Of a stretch of DNA of 64,000 nucleotides, positions 43,667 to 52,665 are shown in pieces. The notes under the pieces are model-generated. The model saw only the letters and a list, made by a program, of their open reading frames with translations, searched no databases and was not told the DNA's origin. The translations under genes and the position numbers were made by a program. Each line of letters opens with the position of its first letter. Within the stretch, counting starts at the first letter, position 1. Source of the stretch: Rhizobium rhizogenes (GTDB taxonomy: Bacteria > Pseudomonadota > Alphaproteobacteria > Rhizobiales > Rhizobiaceae); assembly GCF_002005205.3 (NCBI RefSeq), contig NZ_CP019702.2, positions 558,001 through 622,000 of the forward strand, written 5' to 3'.

Positions 43667-43680
43667 TTGATTCATATCAT
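43667..43680 (+). promoter_or_regulatory. Proximal FNR-type box before nnrR
   Basis: TTGATTCATATCAT, one mismatch from the FNR consensus TTGAT-N4-ATCAA. The TTGAT half-site differs from the TTGCG form at the other boxes, which suggests an FNR/FixK-type oxygen regulator rather than NnrR itself. Confidence 0.65.
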
Positions 43681-43792
43681 TTGATCTTCTGCCGCCAGTG
43701 ATAGTGCTGTATGCTGACAATACAGAAAAGGCCGGTCCTCGATTGCCGCTGCAATCACCTTGAGGATCGTCCGATCACCGGAGAGGGTGCAA

Positions 43793-44494
43793 GTGAAGAT
43801 TGACCGAAGCGTCATCCGGTCGCTGGCCTTGTTTGCCAAGATGGCCGACGATGAGCTGGACGGACTGCTGACCCACGCCACATCCCGGCTGGTGCCGCCG
43901 GGCGAAGCCATTTTCGAGCAGGGCCAGTCGGCAACGCATTTCTTCCTGCTCATCCACGGCCGCCTGAAGGTGACGCAGGTGACGCATGACGGCCAGCAGA
44001 TCATCGTGCGCGTTGTGCATCCCGGTGATCTCTTCGGTTTCGCAAGAGCGCTGCAACGGTCCGATTATCCCGGCACCGCCACGACGGCGGCCGAAAGCGT
44101 CATCCTGTCGTGGCAGACGGACCTCTGGCCGCAATTCGTCGAACAGAACCCGCATCTTGCCGTTTCCGCCATGCAGACGATCGGCCAGCGTCTGGAGGAA
44201 GCCCATACGCGCATCCGCGAAATGTCGACGCAGGAAGTGGAGCGCCGGGTGGCCCATGCCGTGCTGCGCCTTTCGCAGCAGGCGGGCCGCAAGGAGGAAG
44301 ACGGCATCCGTATCGACTTCCCGATCTCGCGGCAGGATATTGCCGAGATGACCGGCACGACGCTGCACACCGTTTCCCGCATCCTTTCCAGCTGGGAGTC
44401 CAAGGGACTGGTGCAGGGAGGGCGGCAGAAGCTTCTGGTCTGCAACCTACCGGGCCTTGCCCAGCTGGCGGAAGGCGAAGCAAGCCAGGTGTAG
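43793..44494 (+). CDS. nnrR: Crp/Fnr-family nitric oxide regulator NnrR
   Basis: 233 residues from GTG 43793, which has GAGAGG seven bases upstream; a TTG at 43760 is in frame but without a site. Cyclic-nucleotide-binding fold (about 10-120) and C-terminal winged HTH (about 150-215: FPISRQDIAEMTGTTLHTVSRILSSWESKGLV). It has no N-terminal cysteine cluster, so it is not an FNR oxygen sensor, as expected for NnrR/DNR-type NO sensors that use heme. By position and family it should bind the TTG-N8-CAA boxes of this island. Confidence 0.88.
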   Translation: MKIDRSVIRSLALFAKMADDELDGLLTHATSRLVPPGEAIFEQGQSATHFFLLIHGRLKVTQVTHDGQQIIVRVVHPGDLFGFARALQRSDYPGTATTAAESVILSWQTDLWPQFVEQNPHLAVSAMQTIGQRLEEAHTRIREMSTQEVERRVAHAVLRLSQQAGRKEEDGIRIDFPISRQDIAEMTGTTLHTVSRILSSWESKGLVQGGRQKLLVCNLPGLAQLAEGEASQV

Positions 44495-44566
44495 CGCGCA
44501 GGTGCCTGTCGCCATGCCGCCGGCCTTCGCCAAGGGCCGCGCCTCGACCCGTCTGTCCCGCCGCTC

Positions 44567-44965
44567 TTATTCAGCGAGCTTCGAAGCCGCGCTTTCGATA
44601 TAGGCGATGAGGTTGTCCAGATCTTCCGGCTTGCTGATGCCGGCCAGCGCCATCTTGTTTCCGGGTATTTTCTTTTTCGGCGCGCTGAGGAAATCCCGCA
44701 ATTCTTCAGGCGTCCAGACAAGACCGTCCTCGCCCGCTTTTTTCATCGCAGCCGAATAATTATAGTCAGCCACGCCGCCCGCTGCACGGCCGATGATGCC
44801 GTTAAGCTGCGGGCCAACCCGGTTTTTCGCGCCCTCGCCGATGGCGTGGCAGGCGGAACAGCGCTTGAAGACCGCCTCCCCCTTGGCAACATCACCCTCC
44901 GAGAGAGCGGGAATGGCGCTTGCGGTCAGCATTGCCGCCGCGATGATCGATATATTGCGCATCAT
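44567..44965 (-). CDS. Class I cytochrome c (electron acceptor of the sugar dehydrogenase)
   Basis: 132 residues from ATG 44965, with AAGGA upstream. Signal peptide (about 1-22), heme motif CSACH (36-40), GAKNRVGPQLNGIIGR and axial Met in PGNKMALAGI: a c550/c2-type mono-heme cytochrome, periplasmic. It is the third gene after the GMC subunit and its small subunit on the same strand, the composition of FAD-dependent sugar dehydrogenase complexes. It could also serve NirK or Nor nearby, but the gene order favours the dehydrogenase. Confidence 0.85.
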   Translation of the reverse strand: MMRNISIIAAAMLTASAIPALSEGDVAKGEAVFKRCSACHAIGEGAKNRVGPQLNGIIGRAAGGVADYNYSAAMKKAGEDGLVWTPEELRDFLSAPKKKIPGNKMALAGISKPEDLDNLIAYIESAASKLAE

Positions 44966-44991
44966 GTCATCCTTGTCTTGCCGCATGAATG

Positions 44992-45019
44992 CGGCCCGCC
45001 CGCAAATGCGGACGGGCCG
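44992..45019 (-). other. Hairpin between small subunit and cytochrome c genes
   Basis: CGGCCCG / CGGGCCG outer arms and CCGC-AAAT-GCGG inner arms, in the 64-base gap. No T-run; likely tunes cytochrome expression. Confidence 0.4.
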
Positions 45020-45029
45020 ACAATTCTCC

Positions 45030-45590
45030 TCAGGTCGTCCCCCAGGCGGGCGTACCCTTCTTATAGGGAACGCGGTCTTCGAAACCGCCGGGAATTTCGT
45101 CGTAGACGAGAACTTCCGTCGCGCCGATCTTCGAGGTGAAGAAGCCGAGCAGCGTCAATTGCTTGACGAGCGTGAAGGCATGCGGTTTTGCCGGTGTCTG
45201 TTCCGCCTTGGCCTGCTTGTCCAGCACGGAAAGCAACGCTTGCCGTTGCTCTGCCGTCAAATCCAGAAAGCCCTTCTTGTGTTCGGCCTGACTGCGCTTC
45301 TCGATGTCGGAAATTGCCGAGAGGAAGAGAGCACGTTGTTCGTCGGTGTAGCAGTCGGCCGCATAGACGGCCATGAATGCCCCCACTTCGGCATCCTTTG
45401 CGCCCGGCGTGGAGGTGCGGGGAATAATGGTCTCCGCCACCTCATCCAGAAAGCGGATTTCCTCCGGGGTAAAGACATGGGCAGCGCCGGCGGGCTTGGC
45501 GGCGTTTTCCGCAGCCGTCAGAACATCCGCGCCGATCAGCGGAAGGCCGGTGGCAATGGCAATCAGTTTCAGCAGTTCGCGTCTGTTCAT
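45030..45590 (-). CDS. Gluconate 2-dehydrogenase subunit 3 family protein
   Basis: 186 residues from ATG 45590, which shares one base with the GMC stop (TGATG) and has AAGGGG upstream. Twin-arginine-type signal MNRRELLKLIAIATGLPLIG. Family motifs: FTPEEIRFLDEVAETIIPRTSTPGAKDAEVGAFM and FFTSKIGATEVLVYDEIPGGFEDRVPY. In FAD-dependent glucose dehydrogenases this small subunit carries the Tat signal and exports the GMC subunit as a hitch-hiker. The GMC protein here has no signal of its own, in agreement. Confidence 0.9.
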   Translation of the reverse strand: MNRRELLKLIAIATGLPLIGADVLTAAENAAKPAGAAHVFTPEEIRFLDEVAETIIPRTSTPGAKDAEVGAFMAVYAADCYTDEQRALFLSAISDIEKRSQAEHKKGFLDLTAEQRQALLSVLDKQAKAEQTPAKPHAFTLVKQLTLLGFFTSKIGATEVLVYDEIPGGFEDRVPYKKGTPAWGTT

Positions 45591-47275
45591 CACAGGTTCC
45601 CCTTCTTGCGTTCGGAAACAGCAAAATCGGCCGCACGCGCGGTCAGCGCCATGTAGGTCAGGGACGGATTGACGCAGGAGGCCGAAGTCATGCAGGCACC
45701 GTCAGTCACGAAGACATTGGGCGCATCCCAGACCTGGTTGTTGCCGTTGAGGACGGAGGTTTTCGGGTCGCGTCCCATGCGGGCCGTTCCCATTTCATGA
45801 ATGCCCATGCCGGGGGCGTAACTGCCCCGCGAAGGCTTGACGTTCTTGATGCCGACCGCCTCGAACATCTCGACGGCGTCATTGACCATGTCTTCGCGCA
45901 TATCGAGTTCGTTCTGCTTCATCTCGACATTCATCGACAGGACCGGCAGGCCCCACTTGTCCTTCTTGTCTTGATCCAGTTTCACGCGGTTCTCATGATA
46001 GGGCAGCATTTCGCCGAAGGCGGTCATGCCGATGGTCCAGCCACCGGGCTCTGTCAGCGCCTCCTTGTAATCGGCACCAATATTGAGTTCGGCGATTTCC
46101 CGCTCCCAGCGCGAACGGCTGGCCGAGCCCTGATACCCGAAACCGCGCAGATATTTGCGCTTGTCGTCGCCGGTATTGCGGAAGCGCGGAATGTAGAATC
46201 CCGCCGGGCGGCGACCCTTGAAGTAGAAGTCCTCGAAGCCTTCCACCTGGCCGGTGGCGCCCATGCGGAAATGGTGGTCCATCACGTTATGACCGAGTTC
46301 GCCCGAGCTGCTGCCGAGGCCGCCTTCCCAGACATCGGTGGCCGAGTTCATCAGCACCCATGTCGAGTTCAGCGTCGAGGCGTTGAGGAAAATGATGTCG
46401 GCGGTATATTCATAGGTCAGGTTCGTCTCGGCATCGATGATCTCGACGCCTCGCGCCTTCTTCTTGTCCTTGTCGTACAAGATTTCCTTGACGATGGAGA
46501 AAGGCCTGAGCGTCAGATTGCCGGTGGCGACCGCCGCAGGCAGGGTCGAGGCCTGCGTGCTAAAATAGCCGCCGAAGGGACAGCCCAGACGACACTTGTT
46601 GCGGAACTGACAGCGCGTGCGCTCCTGATCGGGAAGTTCCTGGGTGATGTTGGCGCAGCGCGAATTGATGAGGTGGCGCGTACCATTGAACGCCTTCTTC
46701 AACCGACTTGCGACATCCTGTTCCACAAAATTGAGCGGAATGGGCGGCAGGAATTCGCCATCAGGGAGAATATCCAGCCCCTCGCGGCTGCCGGAAATGC
46801 CGGCGAAACGCTCGACATAATCATACCATGGAGAGACGTCTTCATAGCGGATCGGCCAGTCGACGGCGATGCCTTCCTTTGCATTGGCTTCGAAATCCGT
46901 CTGCGACCAGCGATAGGTCTGGCGGCCCCAGAGCAGCGAGCGGCCGCCGACATGATAGCCACGGAACCAGTCGAAGCGCTTTTCCTCGACATAGGGCGTT
47001 TCCTGCTCATCGGCCCACATGCCGAGCGTTGCCTCTTCCAGCAGGTAATCGCGGCTGAGGACGGGATATTTCGCCTTCATCTCCTGCGTGGCGCGGTTGC
47101 GGTGGGGATAATCCCAGGCTTCCTTGTCCGCATTCTGATAGTCGGTGACGTGCTCGATATTGCGGCCGCGCTCCAGCATCAGGACCTTCAGGCCCTTCTG
47201 CGTGAGTTCCTTTGCGGCCCAGCCTCCGCTAATGCCCGAGCCGACAACAATCGCATCATAATGATTGTTTGCCAT
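45590..47275 (-). CDS. GMC-family FAD-dependent sugar dehydrogenase large subunit
   Basis: 561 residues, GGAGG before the ATG. Rossmann FAD motif VGSGISGGWAA (11-21), GRSLLWGRQTYRWS, and C-terminal GIHEMGTARMG and CVNPSLTYMALTARAAD with the catalytic His and Asn region. A cysteine motif C-x5-C-x3-C (Cys222, 228, 232) fits the [3Fe-4S] cluster of FAD-glucose and glucoside 3-dehydrogenases. With the small subunit and cytochrome it would be a periplasmic membrane-linked dehydrogenase. Glucoside 3-dehydrogenase is the best guess because of the neighbouring isomerase-like and Gfo/Idh genes. Confidence 0.88.
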   Translation of the reverse strand: MANNHYDAIVVGSGISGGWAAKELTQKGLKVLMLERGRNIEHVTDYQNADKEAWDYPHRNRATQEMKAKYPVLSRDYLLEEATLGMWADEQETPYVEEKRFDWFRGYHVGGRSLLWGRQTYRWSQTDFEANAKEGIAVDWPIRYEDVSPWYDYVERFAGISGSREGLDILPDGEFLPPIPLNFVEQDVASRLKKAFNGTRHLINSRCANITQELPDQERTRCQFRNKCRLGCPFGGYFSTQASTLPAAVATGNLTLRPFSIVKEILYDKDKKKARGVEIIDAETNLTYEYTADIIFLNASTLNSTWVLMNSATDVWEGGLGSSSGELGHNVMDHHFRMGATGQVEGFEDFYFKGRRPAGFYIPRFRNTGDDKRKYLRGFGYQGSASRSRWEREIAELNIGADYKEALTEPGGWTIGMTAFGEMLPYHENRVKLDQDKKDKWGLPVLSMNVEMKQNELDMREDMVNDAVEMFEAVGIKNVKPSRGSYAPGMGIHEMGTARMGRDPKTSVLNGNNQVWDAPNVFVTDGACMTSASCVNPSLTYMALTARAADFAVSERKKGNL

Positions 47276-47311
47276 GATAACTCCTCCGATGTGACGTGGA
47301 AAAACGACGAG

Positions 47312-47325
47312 ACAAAGCGCTTCCC
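47312..47325 (-). promoter_or_regulatory. Degenerate LacI-type half-operator before the GMC gene
   Basis: ACAAAGCGCTTCCC, 37-50 bases before the GMC ATG. The core AAGCGCTT fits the LacI-family operator core, but the outer bases do not match the strong operators at 56261-56296. It lies in the 146-base gap between the secreted isomerase-like gene and the GMC gene; no gene in the gap. Confidence 0.3.
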
Positions 47326-47421
47326 GTCGCGATGCGTCGGAAAATGCATATGCGTCTGTCGAACCTCATGCGCCCCGGCGAAACCGGCCGCCGGGGAGCG
47401 GTTCTGGTTTACTGGCAGTGT

Positions 47422-48276
47422 TTACTGAATGGTCGGCAGGTGTTCGCTCAGGAACGCGTTGCCCTTGGTCACGACCGCTTCGGCATCGAGCGGAAGATCG
47501 TGCTCAAGGATAAACCATTTTGCGCCGGCCTGTTTTGCCGCCGGCAGGATCGTTTTCCAGTCCAGCGTGCCGGTGCCGAGTGTGGCGAAGCCGCGCTCGT
47601 TTTCCGCCGTGCCGGCCGGTGCATTGTCCTTGGCGTGGATGGCAAAAACCTTGCCCTTCAAGGTACCGAGGAATTCGGCCGGATCATTGCCGCTGCGCGC
47701 CACCCAGGCGACATCGACTTCGGCCTGCAGCTTCGGGCCTGCCGCGTCGAGCAGCAGTTCAAGCGCCGTCTTGCCGTCGAATTTGACCATCTCGAAGTCA
47801 TGGTTGTGATAGGCCATGGAGAGGCCTGCCGTGGAAAGCTTGTCGGCATAGCCGCCCAGCTCCTTACCGAAGGCGGTCCAGCCTGCGGCGTCCTTCGGGC
47901 GGTCTTCCGGCTTCAGGAACGGCACGGTCACGACGGGATTGCCGACGGCTTTCTGTTCGGTGATGACCTCATCGAGGTTACCGCGCAGCTTGTCGATCGG
48001 CACATGCGAGGAAATGACCTTGATCTTGTGCTTTTCCAGAAGCGCGTTCAGTTCGCTGGCGCTGACCTTCTGCATATCCACCGTTTCGACTGCCGAAACG
48101 CCAGCGCGGTTGAGGATGGCAAGCTGCTCCTCAAGTGTTCCCGCATTGCGCAGTGTGTACATCTGCGCGGCGATCGGCAGCGTCTTGCTGTCTTCGGCCA
48201 GAACCGGGTTCGTGATGCCGGCCGCCAATGCGACGACGGCTGCCATCTTCACGAATTTTGACTTGAACGTTTTCAA
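47422..48276 (-). CDS. Secreted sugar phosphate isomerase/epimerase-like (TIM-barrel) protein
   Basis: 284 residues. The best start is TTG 48276, with GGGAG seven bases upstream; starting at the internal ATG (48246) would remove most of the charged start of the signal peptide. Residues 1-27 form a Sec signal (FVKMAAVVALAAGITNPVLA). The mature part is an AP-endonuclease-2 type TIM barrel (PIAAQMYTLRNAGTLEEQLAILNRAG, HNHDFEMV, EVDVAWVARSG, FAIHAKDNA, ILEHD), with metal-binding His/Glu/Asp residues. Export is unusual for a family named for phosphorylated sugars, so the substrate is likely an unphosphorylated, possibly 3-keto, glycoside in the periplasm. Confidence 0.82.
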   Translation of the reverse strand: MKTFKSKFVKMAAVVALAAGITNPVLAEDSKTLPIAAQMYTLRNAGTLEEQLAILNRAGVSAVETVDMQKVSASELNALLEKHKIKVISSHVPIDKLRGNLDEVITEQKAVGNPVVTVPFLKPEDRPKDAAGWTAFGKELGGYADKLSTAGLSMAYHNHDFEMVKFDGKTALELLLDAAGPKLQAEVDVAWVARSGNDPAEFLGTLKGKVFAIHAKDNAPAGTAENERGFATLGTGTLDWKTILPAAKQAGAKWFILEHDLPLDAEAVVTKGNAFLSEHLPTIQ

Positions 48277-48405
48277 ACGCGTAACTCCCTTTCCGTTTGA
48301 TCAATGTGACGACACGTGTGCCCACGCCTTACCCGGCCTTCCGGCCAGGTTATGCCGGGCACCACCTCCTGTGCCCTGCGTCGTCCGTCCTCGATAAGCG
48401 ATGAT

Positions 48406-49575
48406 CTAGATGTCGATCCCTACCCAGGACGAGGTCCTACTGGACCGGACGGCCGCATCGATGAATGCGAGACCCGCAAGGCCGTCCTCTATGCCGGGGT
48501 AAATCACCTCCCCGGCGGCTGTCTTTCCCTCCCTTTTTGCGATGATTGCATCTGCGGCTTCGCGGTAGATCGTCGCAAAACCCTCGAGATATCCCTCCGG
48601 GTGCCCGGATGGCACGCGGCTGACACGGTTGGCGGCAGCACCTGCGCCTGCGCCGTTGCGGGTGATAAGCCGCTTGGGTTCGCCATAAGACGTGAACCAC
48701 AGCTCGTCCGGCACCCGGTGGTGCCATTCAAGCCCGCCTTTATCGCCATAGACCCGGAGCGACAGCGCGTTTTCATTGCCGACCGCGATCTGGCTCGCCC
48801 AGAGCATCCCCTTGGCGCCGCTTTCATAACGCAGCAGAATATTGGCGCTGTCATCCAGCTGCCGGCCCGGAACGAACGACGTCAGATCGGCATAAAGGCT
48901 TGTCGGGATTTCGCCCGTGACGAAGGCAGCGGCGTTAAAGGCATGGGTGCCGATATCGCCGATTGCACCGCCGGCGCCGGAGCGGCTGGGGTCGGTGCGC
49001 CATTCCGCACCCTTCGCACCCGTCTTTTCGACGGCTTCGGTCAACCAGTCCTGCGCATATTCGGCCTGAACGTGGCGCAGCTTGCCGATGGCTCCATCAG
49101 CGATCATCTCGCGCATCTGCCGCAGCATCGCGTAGCCGGTGTAGTTATGCGTCAGGATGAACAGCCTGTCGGATGCCCTGACAATCCCGGCCAGCGCCTT
49201 CGCCTCTTCCAGCGTCGCGGTCACCGGCTTGTCGCAGATGACGTGGATGCCGGCGTCGAGAAATGCCTTGGACGGAGCAAAATGCAGATGGTTGGGGGTG
49301 ACGATGGCGACCGCCTCGATGCCATCTTCCCGACCAGCCTCGGATGCCGCCATTTCCTCGAACGAGGCATAGGAGCGCTCCGGCGCGATGCCCAGCAGGG
49401 TTGCCGAAGCGCTAGCACGCGCAGGATCGGAGGAAAGCGCGCCGGCCACCAGCTCGTAACGGTCATCCAGCCGAGCCGCGATGCGGTGCACCGCACCGAT
49501 AAAGGCGCCCTGACCACCACCGACCATGCCGAGGCGGATACGGCGGCTATCGAATTTCTTTGTAACGGAGGACAT
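48406..49575 (-). CDS. Gfo/Idh/MocA family NAD(P)-dependent oxidoreductase
   Basis: 389 residues from ATG 49575 with AAAGGGA upstream. Rossmann motif LGMVGGGQGAFIGAVH (about 15-30), DKP motif VICDKPVTA (about 116), HNYTGYAMLRQMR and GAIGDIGTHAFNAAAFV (catalytic region). Typically oxidises or reduces a sugar or cyclitol carbon; in 3-keto-glycoside routes such enzymes reduce the keto group. Cytoplasmic. 11 bases after the TIM-barrel gene at 49587. 129 bases separate it from the secreted isomerase gene. Confidence 0.88.
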   Translation of the reverse strand: MSSVTKKFDSRRIRLGMVGGGQGAFIGAVHRIAARLDDRYELVAGALSSDPARASASATLLGIAPERSYASFEEMAASEAGREDGIEAVAIVTPNHLHFAPSKAFLDAGIHVICDKPVTATLEEAKALAGIVRASDRLFILTHNYTGYAMLRQMREMIADGAIGKLRHVQAEYAQDWLTEAVEKTGAKGAEWRTDPSRSGAGGAIGDIGTHAFNAAAFVTGEIPTSLYADLTSFVPGRQLDDSANILLRYESGAKGMLWASQIAVGNENALSLRVYGDKGGLEWHHRVPDELWFTSYGEPKRLITRNGAGAGAAANRVSRVPSGHPEGYLEGFATIYREAADAIIAKREGKTAAGEVIYPGIEDGLAGLAFIDAAVRSSRTSSWVGIDI

Positions 49576-49586
49576 GGCTATCCCTT

Positions 49587-50636
49587 TCAAAGTCCAAGAA
49601 GACGGCGATTGGCGGCATCATCGATGCCGCTTTTGGCGAAATCGTCGAAGGCCCGCTCCGTCACGCGGATGATGTGGTTTTCAATGAAGCCCGCGCCCTC
49701 ACGCGCGCCGTCTTCCGGGTGCTTCAACGCGCATTCCCATTCCAGCACCGCCCAGCCATCGAAGTCATATTGGGTGAGCTTGGAAAACACCGCGCCGAAA
49801 TCGACATGCCCGTCGCCCAGCGAACGGAAACGACCCGGCCGGTCGACCCAGCTCTGATAACCGCCATAAACGCCGGAACGGCCAATCGGATTGAACTCGG
49901 CATCCTTGACGTGAAAGGCACGGATTCGCTCGTGGTAAATGTCGATGAAACCGAGATAATCCATCGCCTGCAGGACGAAATGCGAGGGATCGTAGAGCAG
50001 GTTGGCACGCGGGTGATTACCGGTGGCGTCAAGGAAACGCTCGAAGGTAACGCCGTCATGCAGGTCCTCACCCGGATGCAGCTCGTAGCAGAGATCGATG
50101 CCATTCTCTTCGAAGGCATCGAGAATGGGTGTCCAGCGCTTGCCGAGTTCGGCAAAGGCCATTTCGACAAGACCAGCCGGACGCTGCGGCCACGGATAGA
50201 CGAACGGCCAGGCAAGCGCGCCGGAGAAAGTCGCATGGCTCTTGAGGCCAAGGTGCTGCGAGGCTTTCGCCGCACACTTCAGCTGATTGACGGCCCATTC
50301 CTGCCGCGCCTGCGGTTTGCCGCGCAATTCGGCCGGCGCGAAACCATCGAACATTTCATCATAAACGGGATGAACAGCGACAAGCTGGCCCTGAATATGC
50401 GTTGAAAGCTCGGTGATCTCGACGCCAATTTCGGCCAGACGGCCCTTGATATCGTCGCAATAGGTCTTGGAGGCGGCGGCCTTTTCCAGATCGAAGAGTT
50501 TGGGATCGGTCGGCACCTGAATGCCCTTGTAACCGAGCGAAGCCGCCCATTGGCCGAGATTGTCGAGCGTGTCGAAAGGGGCCTCGTCTCCGGCAAATTG
50601 CGCGAGGAAAATTGCCGGGCCTTTGATCGTCTTCAT
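49587..50636 (-). CDS. Sugar phosphate isomerase/epimerase family protein (cytoplasmic TIM barrel)
   Basis: 349 residues without signal peptide, AAGGAG upstream of the ATG. TIM-barrel of the AP-endonuclease-2 superfamily: [82 protein letters not shown] and [15 protein letters not shown] provide the Glu, Asp, His and Glu metal ligands. Found beside Gfo/Idh/MocA enzymes in many sugar operons, where the pair converts unusual sugars. Specific reaction unknown. Confidence 0.87.
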   Translation of the reverse strand: MKTIKGPAIFLAQFAGDEAPFDTLDNLGQWAASLGYKGIQVPTDPKLFDLEKAAASKTYCDDIKGRLAEIGVEITELSTHIQGQLVAVHPVYDEMFDGFAPAELRGKPQARQEWAVNQLKCAAKASQHLGLKSHATFSGALAWPFVYPWPQRPAGLVEMAFAELGKRWTPILDAFEENGIDLCYELHPGEDLHDGVTFERFLDATGNHPRANLLYDPSHFVLQAMDYLGFIDIYHERIRAFHVKDAEFNPIGRSGVYGGYQSWVDRPGRFRSLGDGHVDFGAVFSKLTQYDFDGWAVLEWECALKHPEDGAREGAGFIENHIIRVTERAFDDFAKSGIDDAANRRLLGL

Positions 50637-50669
50637 GTCCTTACACTCCTTGCATTCACAGTCTGGCCG

Positions 50670-51692
50670 CTACCGATGCGGCGGGCGGCAGGGCGCGACC
50701 GAGCCGCGCACCACCAGTTCCGTATCCAGCACGACGGTTTCAGCCGTGCGTTTTCCGTTCAATCTGTCCACCATCAGCGCCATGGCCCTGCGGCCCATTT
50801 CCTGGCGGGGCTGGCGCACCGTCGTCAGCGGCGGCTCAAACGCATTGGCGAAGATAATGTCGTCGAAGCCGATGACGGAGACGTCGGCCGGAACCGAAAC
50901 CCCACGCGCCCGCAACTCGCTGATCGCGCCAATCGCCATCTGGTCGCTCGATGCGAAGATCGCGGTAAAGGTGATGCCACCTTCGAGAAGGCCGGTTATC
51001 GCCTGACGGCCGGCCTCGATGCTGTAGTCGCCCGTCACCACCAGTTCGTCGGTGTAGGTTATGCCAGCCTCGGCAAGTGCTGCGCGGTAACCGTCGAAAC
51101 GCTCCTGCGCCAGACTTTCCGGAACGGGACCGGCCAGATGCACGATCTCTTTATGCCCCGCCTCGATGAGGTGCCGCATGGCATTCATGGAGGCGGCACG
51201 GTTGTCCACCTTGACGGTCGGCAGCGCGAGGCCGGGCACCGTTTCCGACGCGATGACGATCGGCGGCAGCGCGTCGCCCTGATCGAGAAGCTCGGAGGGA
51301 AACTGGCCGGTCATCAGGATAAGCCCGTCGGCGTGTTTCTGACGCACCATGTCGATATGGGTCGCCACGCGGTTCTCGTCGTTGCGGGCATCGCCCATCA
51401 GCACCTTGAAGCCAGCCTCGCCCGCCGCTTCTTCCACGCCCTTGTAGATTTCGAGATAAAACGGGTTGCCGATATCGCGAACGAGAAGGATGACGGTGTT
51501 ATTGGACTGACGCCGGAAGCTGGCCGCCTGCGCATTGGGAACGAAGTTCGCCTGCCGCACGGCGTCGAAAACCTTCTTCCTGGTTTCCGGGCGAACCTTG
51601 TCGGGTTGCTGCAGCGCCCGCGATACGGTCGCGATGGAAACGCCCGCGAGAGCTGCAACTTCCCTGATATTCGAACCTTGGTCTTTGCTCAT
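50670..51692 (-). CDS. LacI-family transcriptional regulator
   Basis: 340 residues. N-terminal HTH and hinge: [38 protein letters not shown] (9-46), then a periplasmic-binding-protein-like sensor domain ([52 protein letters not shown]). No Shine-Dalgarno is evident and its ATG is three bases after the permease stop, so it is probably translated by coupling. Likely controls the whole array through the twin operators at 56261-56296. Confidence 0.92.
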   Translation of the reverse strand: MSKDQGSNIREVAALAGVSIATVSRALQQPDKVRPETRKKVFDAVRQANFVPNAQAASFRRQSNNTVILLVRDIGNPFYLEIYKGVEEAAGEAGFKVLMGDARNDENRVATHIDMVRQKHADGLILMTGQFPSELLDQGDALPPIVIASETVPGLALPTVKVDNRAASMNAMRHLIEAGHKEIVHLAGPVPESLAQERFDGYRAALAEAGITYTDELVVTGDYSIEAGRQAITGLLEGGITFTAIFASSDQMAIGAISELRARGVSVPADVSVIGFDDIIFANAFEPPLTTVRQPRQEMGRRAMALMVDRLNGKRTAETVVLDTELVVRGSVAPCRPPHR

Positions 51693-51695
51693 CTG

Positions 51696-52664
51696 TCACA
51701 CACGCAACTGCTTTTGGCGGCCATAAAGCAGCATCAGCGCTAGCAACGTGACACCGAATATGATCTGCCGTGCCCATACATCGAGGTTGAGCGTTATCAG
51801 TACGCTTTGCAGAATGGTGAGCGCAACTGCCCCGGCCATGGTTCCGACATATCCGCCCGCACCGCCGGCAAGCGAGGTGCCGCCGATGACAACAGCGATG
51901 ATCGACGGAAGCACATATTGGTCGCCAACGGAGATGAAGGACGTGCCGGTGTAGCCGATAACGCACACCCCGGTCAGCCCGGCAAACAGGCCGGAGAGGC
52001 CATAAAGCAGCGTGCGGATCAGAGAGACGGGCAATCCGGTGAGCGTCGCCGCCCGCTCGTTCGAGCCGATGGCGTAGATGGCGAAACCAAAGGCGGTGCG
52101 GCGCAGCACGAAGAGCATGATTGCGGCGATGCCCAGCCAGACGAACAAGACGCCGGGAATACCGAAGATGAGCGGACGGTTGATGAAACCCGCCAGCAGG
52201 GGCGCTGCCGCACCTGATGGAACGCCCTGGGAATAAACGACCAGCCCGCCCTGAATGACGGCCGTCATGCCAAGCGTCATGACCAGCGGCGGAATGCGCA
52301 CGAAGGTGATGCCGAGGCCGTTGATGAGGCCGATCAGGAACGGAATACCGCCGGCAACGAGAATGGCAAGCGGAATGCCGGCATTCTGGCCGTTCATCAT
52401 ATTGCCGGCAAGGACGGCGCCAAGCGAGATCATCGCGCCGACGGAAAGGTCGATGCCTTCACGGCCGCCGAGGATGACGAGGTTCTGGCCCGCCGCGACG
52501 ATTCCGAGAATGGCGGCAATCGTCAGCAGCCGCACGATCTGCGAGCCCTGCGCGAAGCCGGGCGACAGCAACTCGCCGACCAGCAGCAGGAAGACCGATG
52601 CGCCAATCGCGATGGTCAGGGGATCGGTAAGGAGGGTTTTGATTTGCAAGCCGGGATTGGTCAT
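51696..52664 (-). CDS. Ribose-type ABC transporter permease (second)
   Basis: 322 residues, about 9-10 transmembrane helices, RbsC family: GQNLVILGGREGIDLSVGAMISLGAVLAG (about 57-85) and GGTSLAGGAGGYVGTMAGAVALTILQSVL are the family motifs. Begins one base after the stop of the preceding permease gene. Two permease genes suggest a heterodimeric channel for the imported sugar. Confidence 0.92.
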   Translation of the reverse strand: MTNPGLQIKTLLTDPLTIAIGASVFLLLVGELLSPGFAQGSQIVRLLTIAAILGIVAAGQNLVILGGREGIDLSVGAMISLGAVLAGNMMNGQNAGIPLAILVAGGIPFLIGLINGLGITFVRIPPLVMTLGMTAVIQGGLVVYSQGVPSGAAAPLLAGFINRPLIFGIPGVLFVWLGIAAIMLFVLRRTAFGFAIYAIGSNERAATLTGLPVSLIRTLLYGLSGLFAGLTGVCVIGYTGTSFISVGDQYVLPSIIAVVIGGTSLAGGAGGYVGTMAGAVALTILQSVLITLNLDVWARQIIFGVTLLALMLLYGRQKQLRV

Positions 52665-52665
52665 A

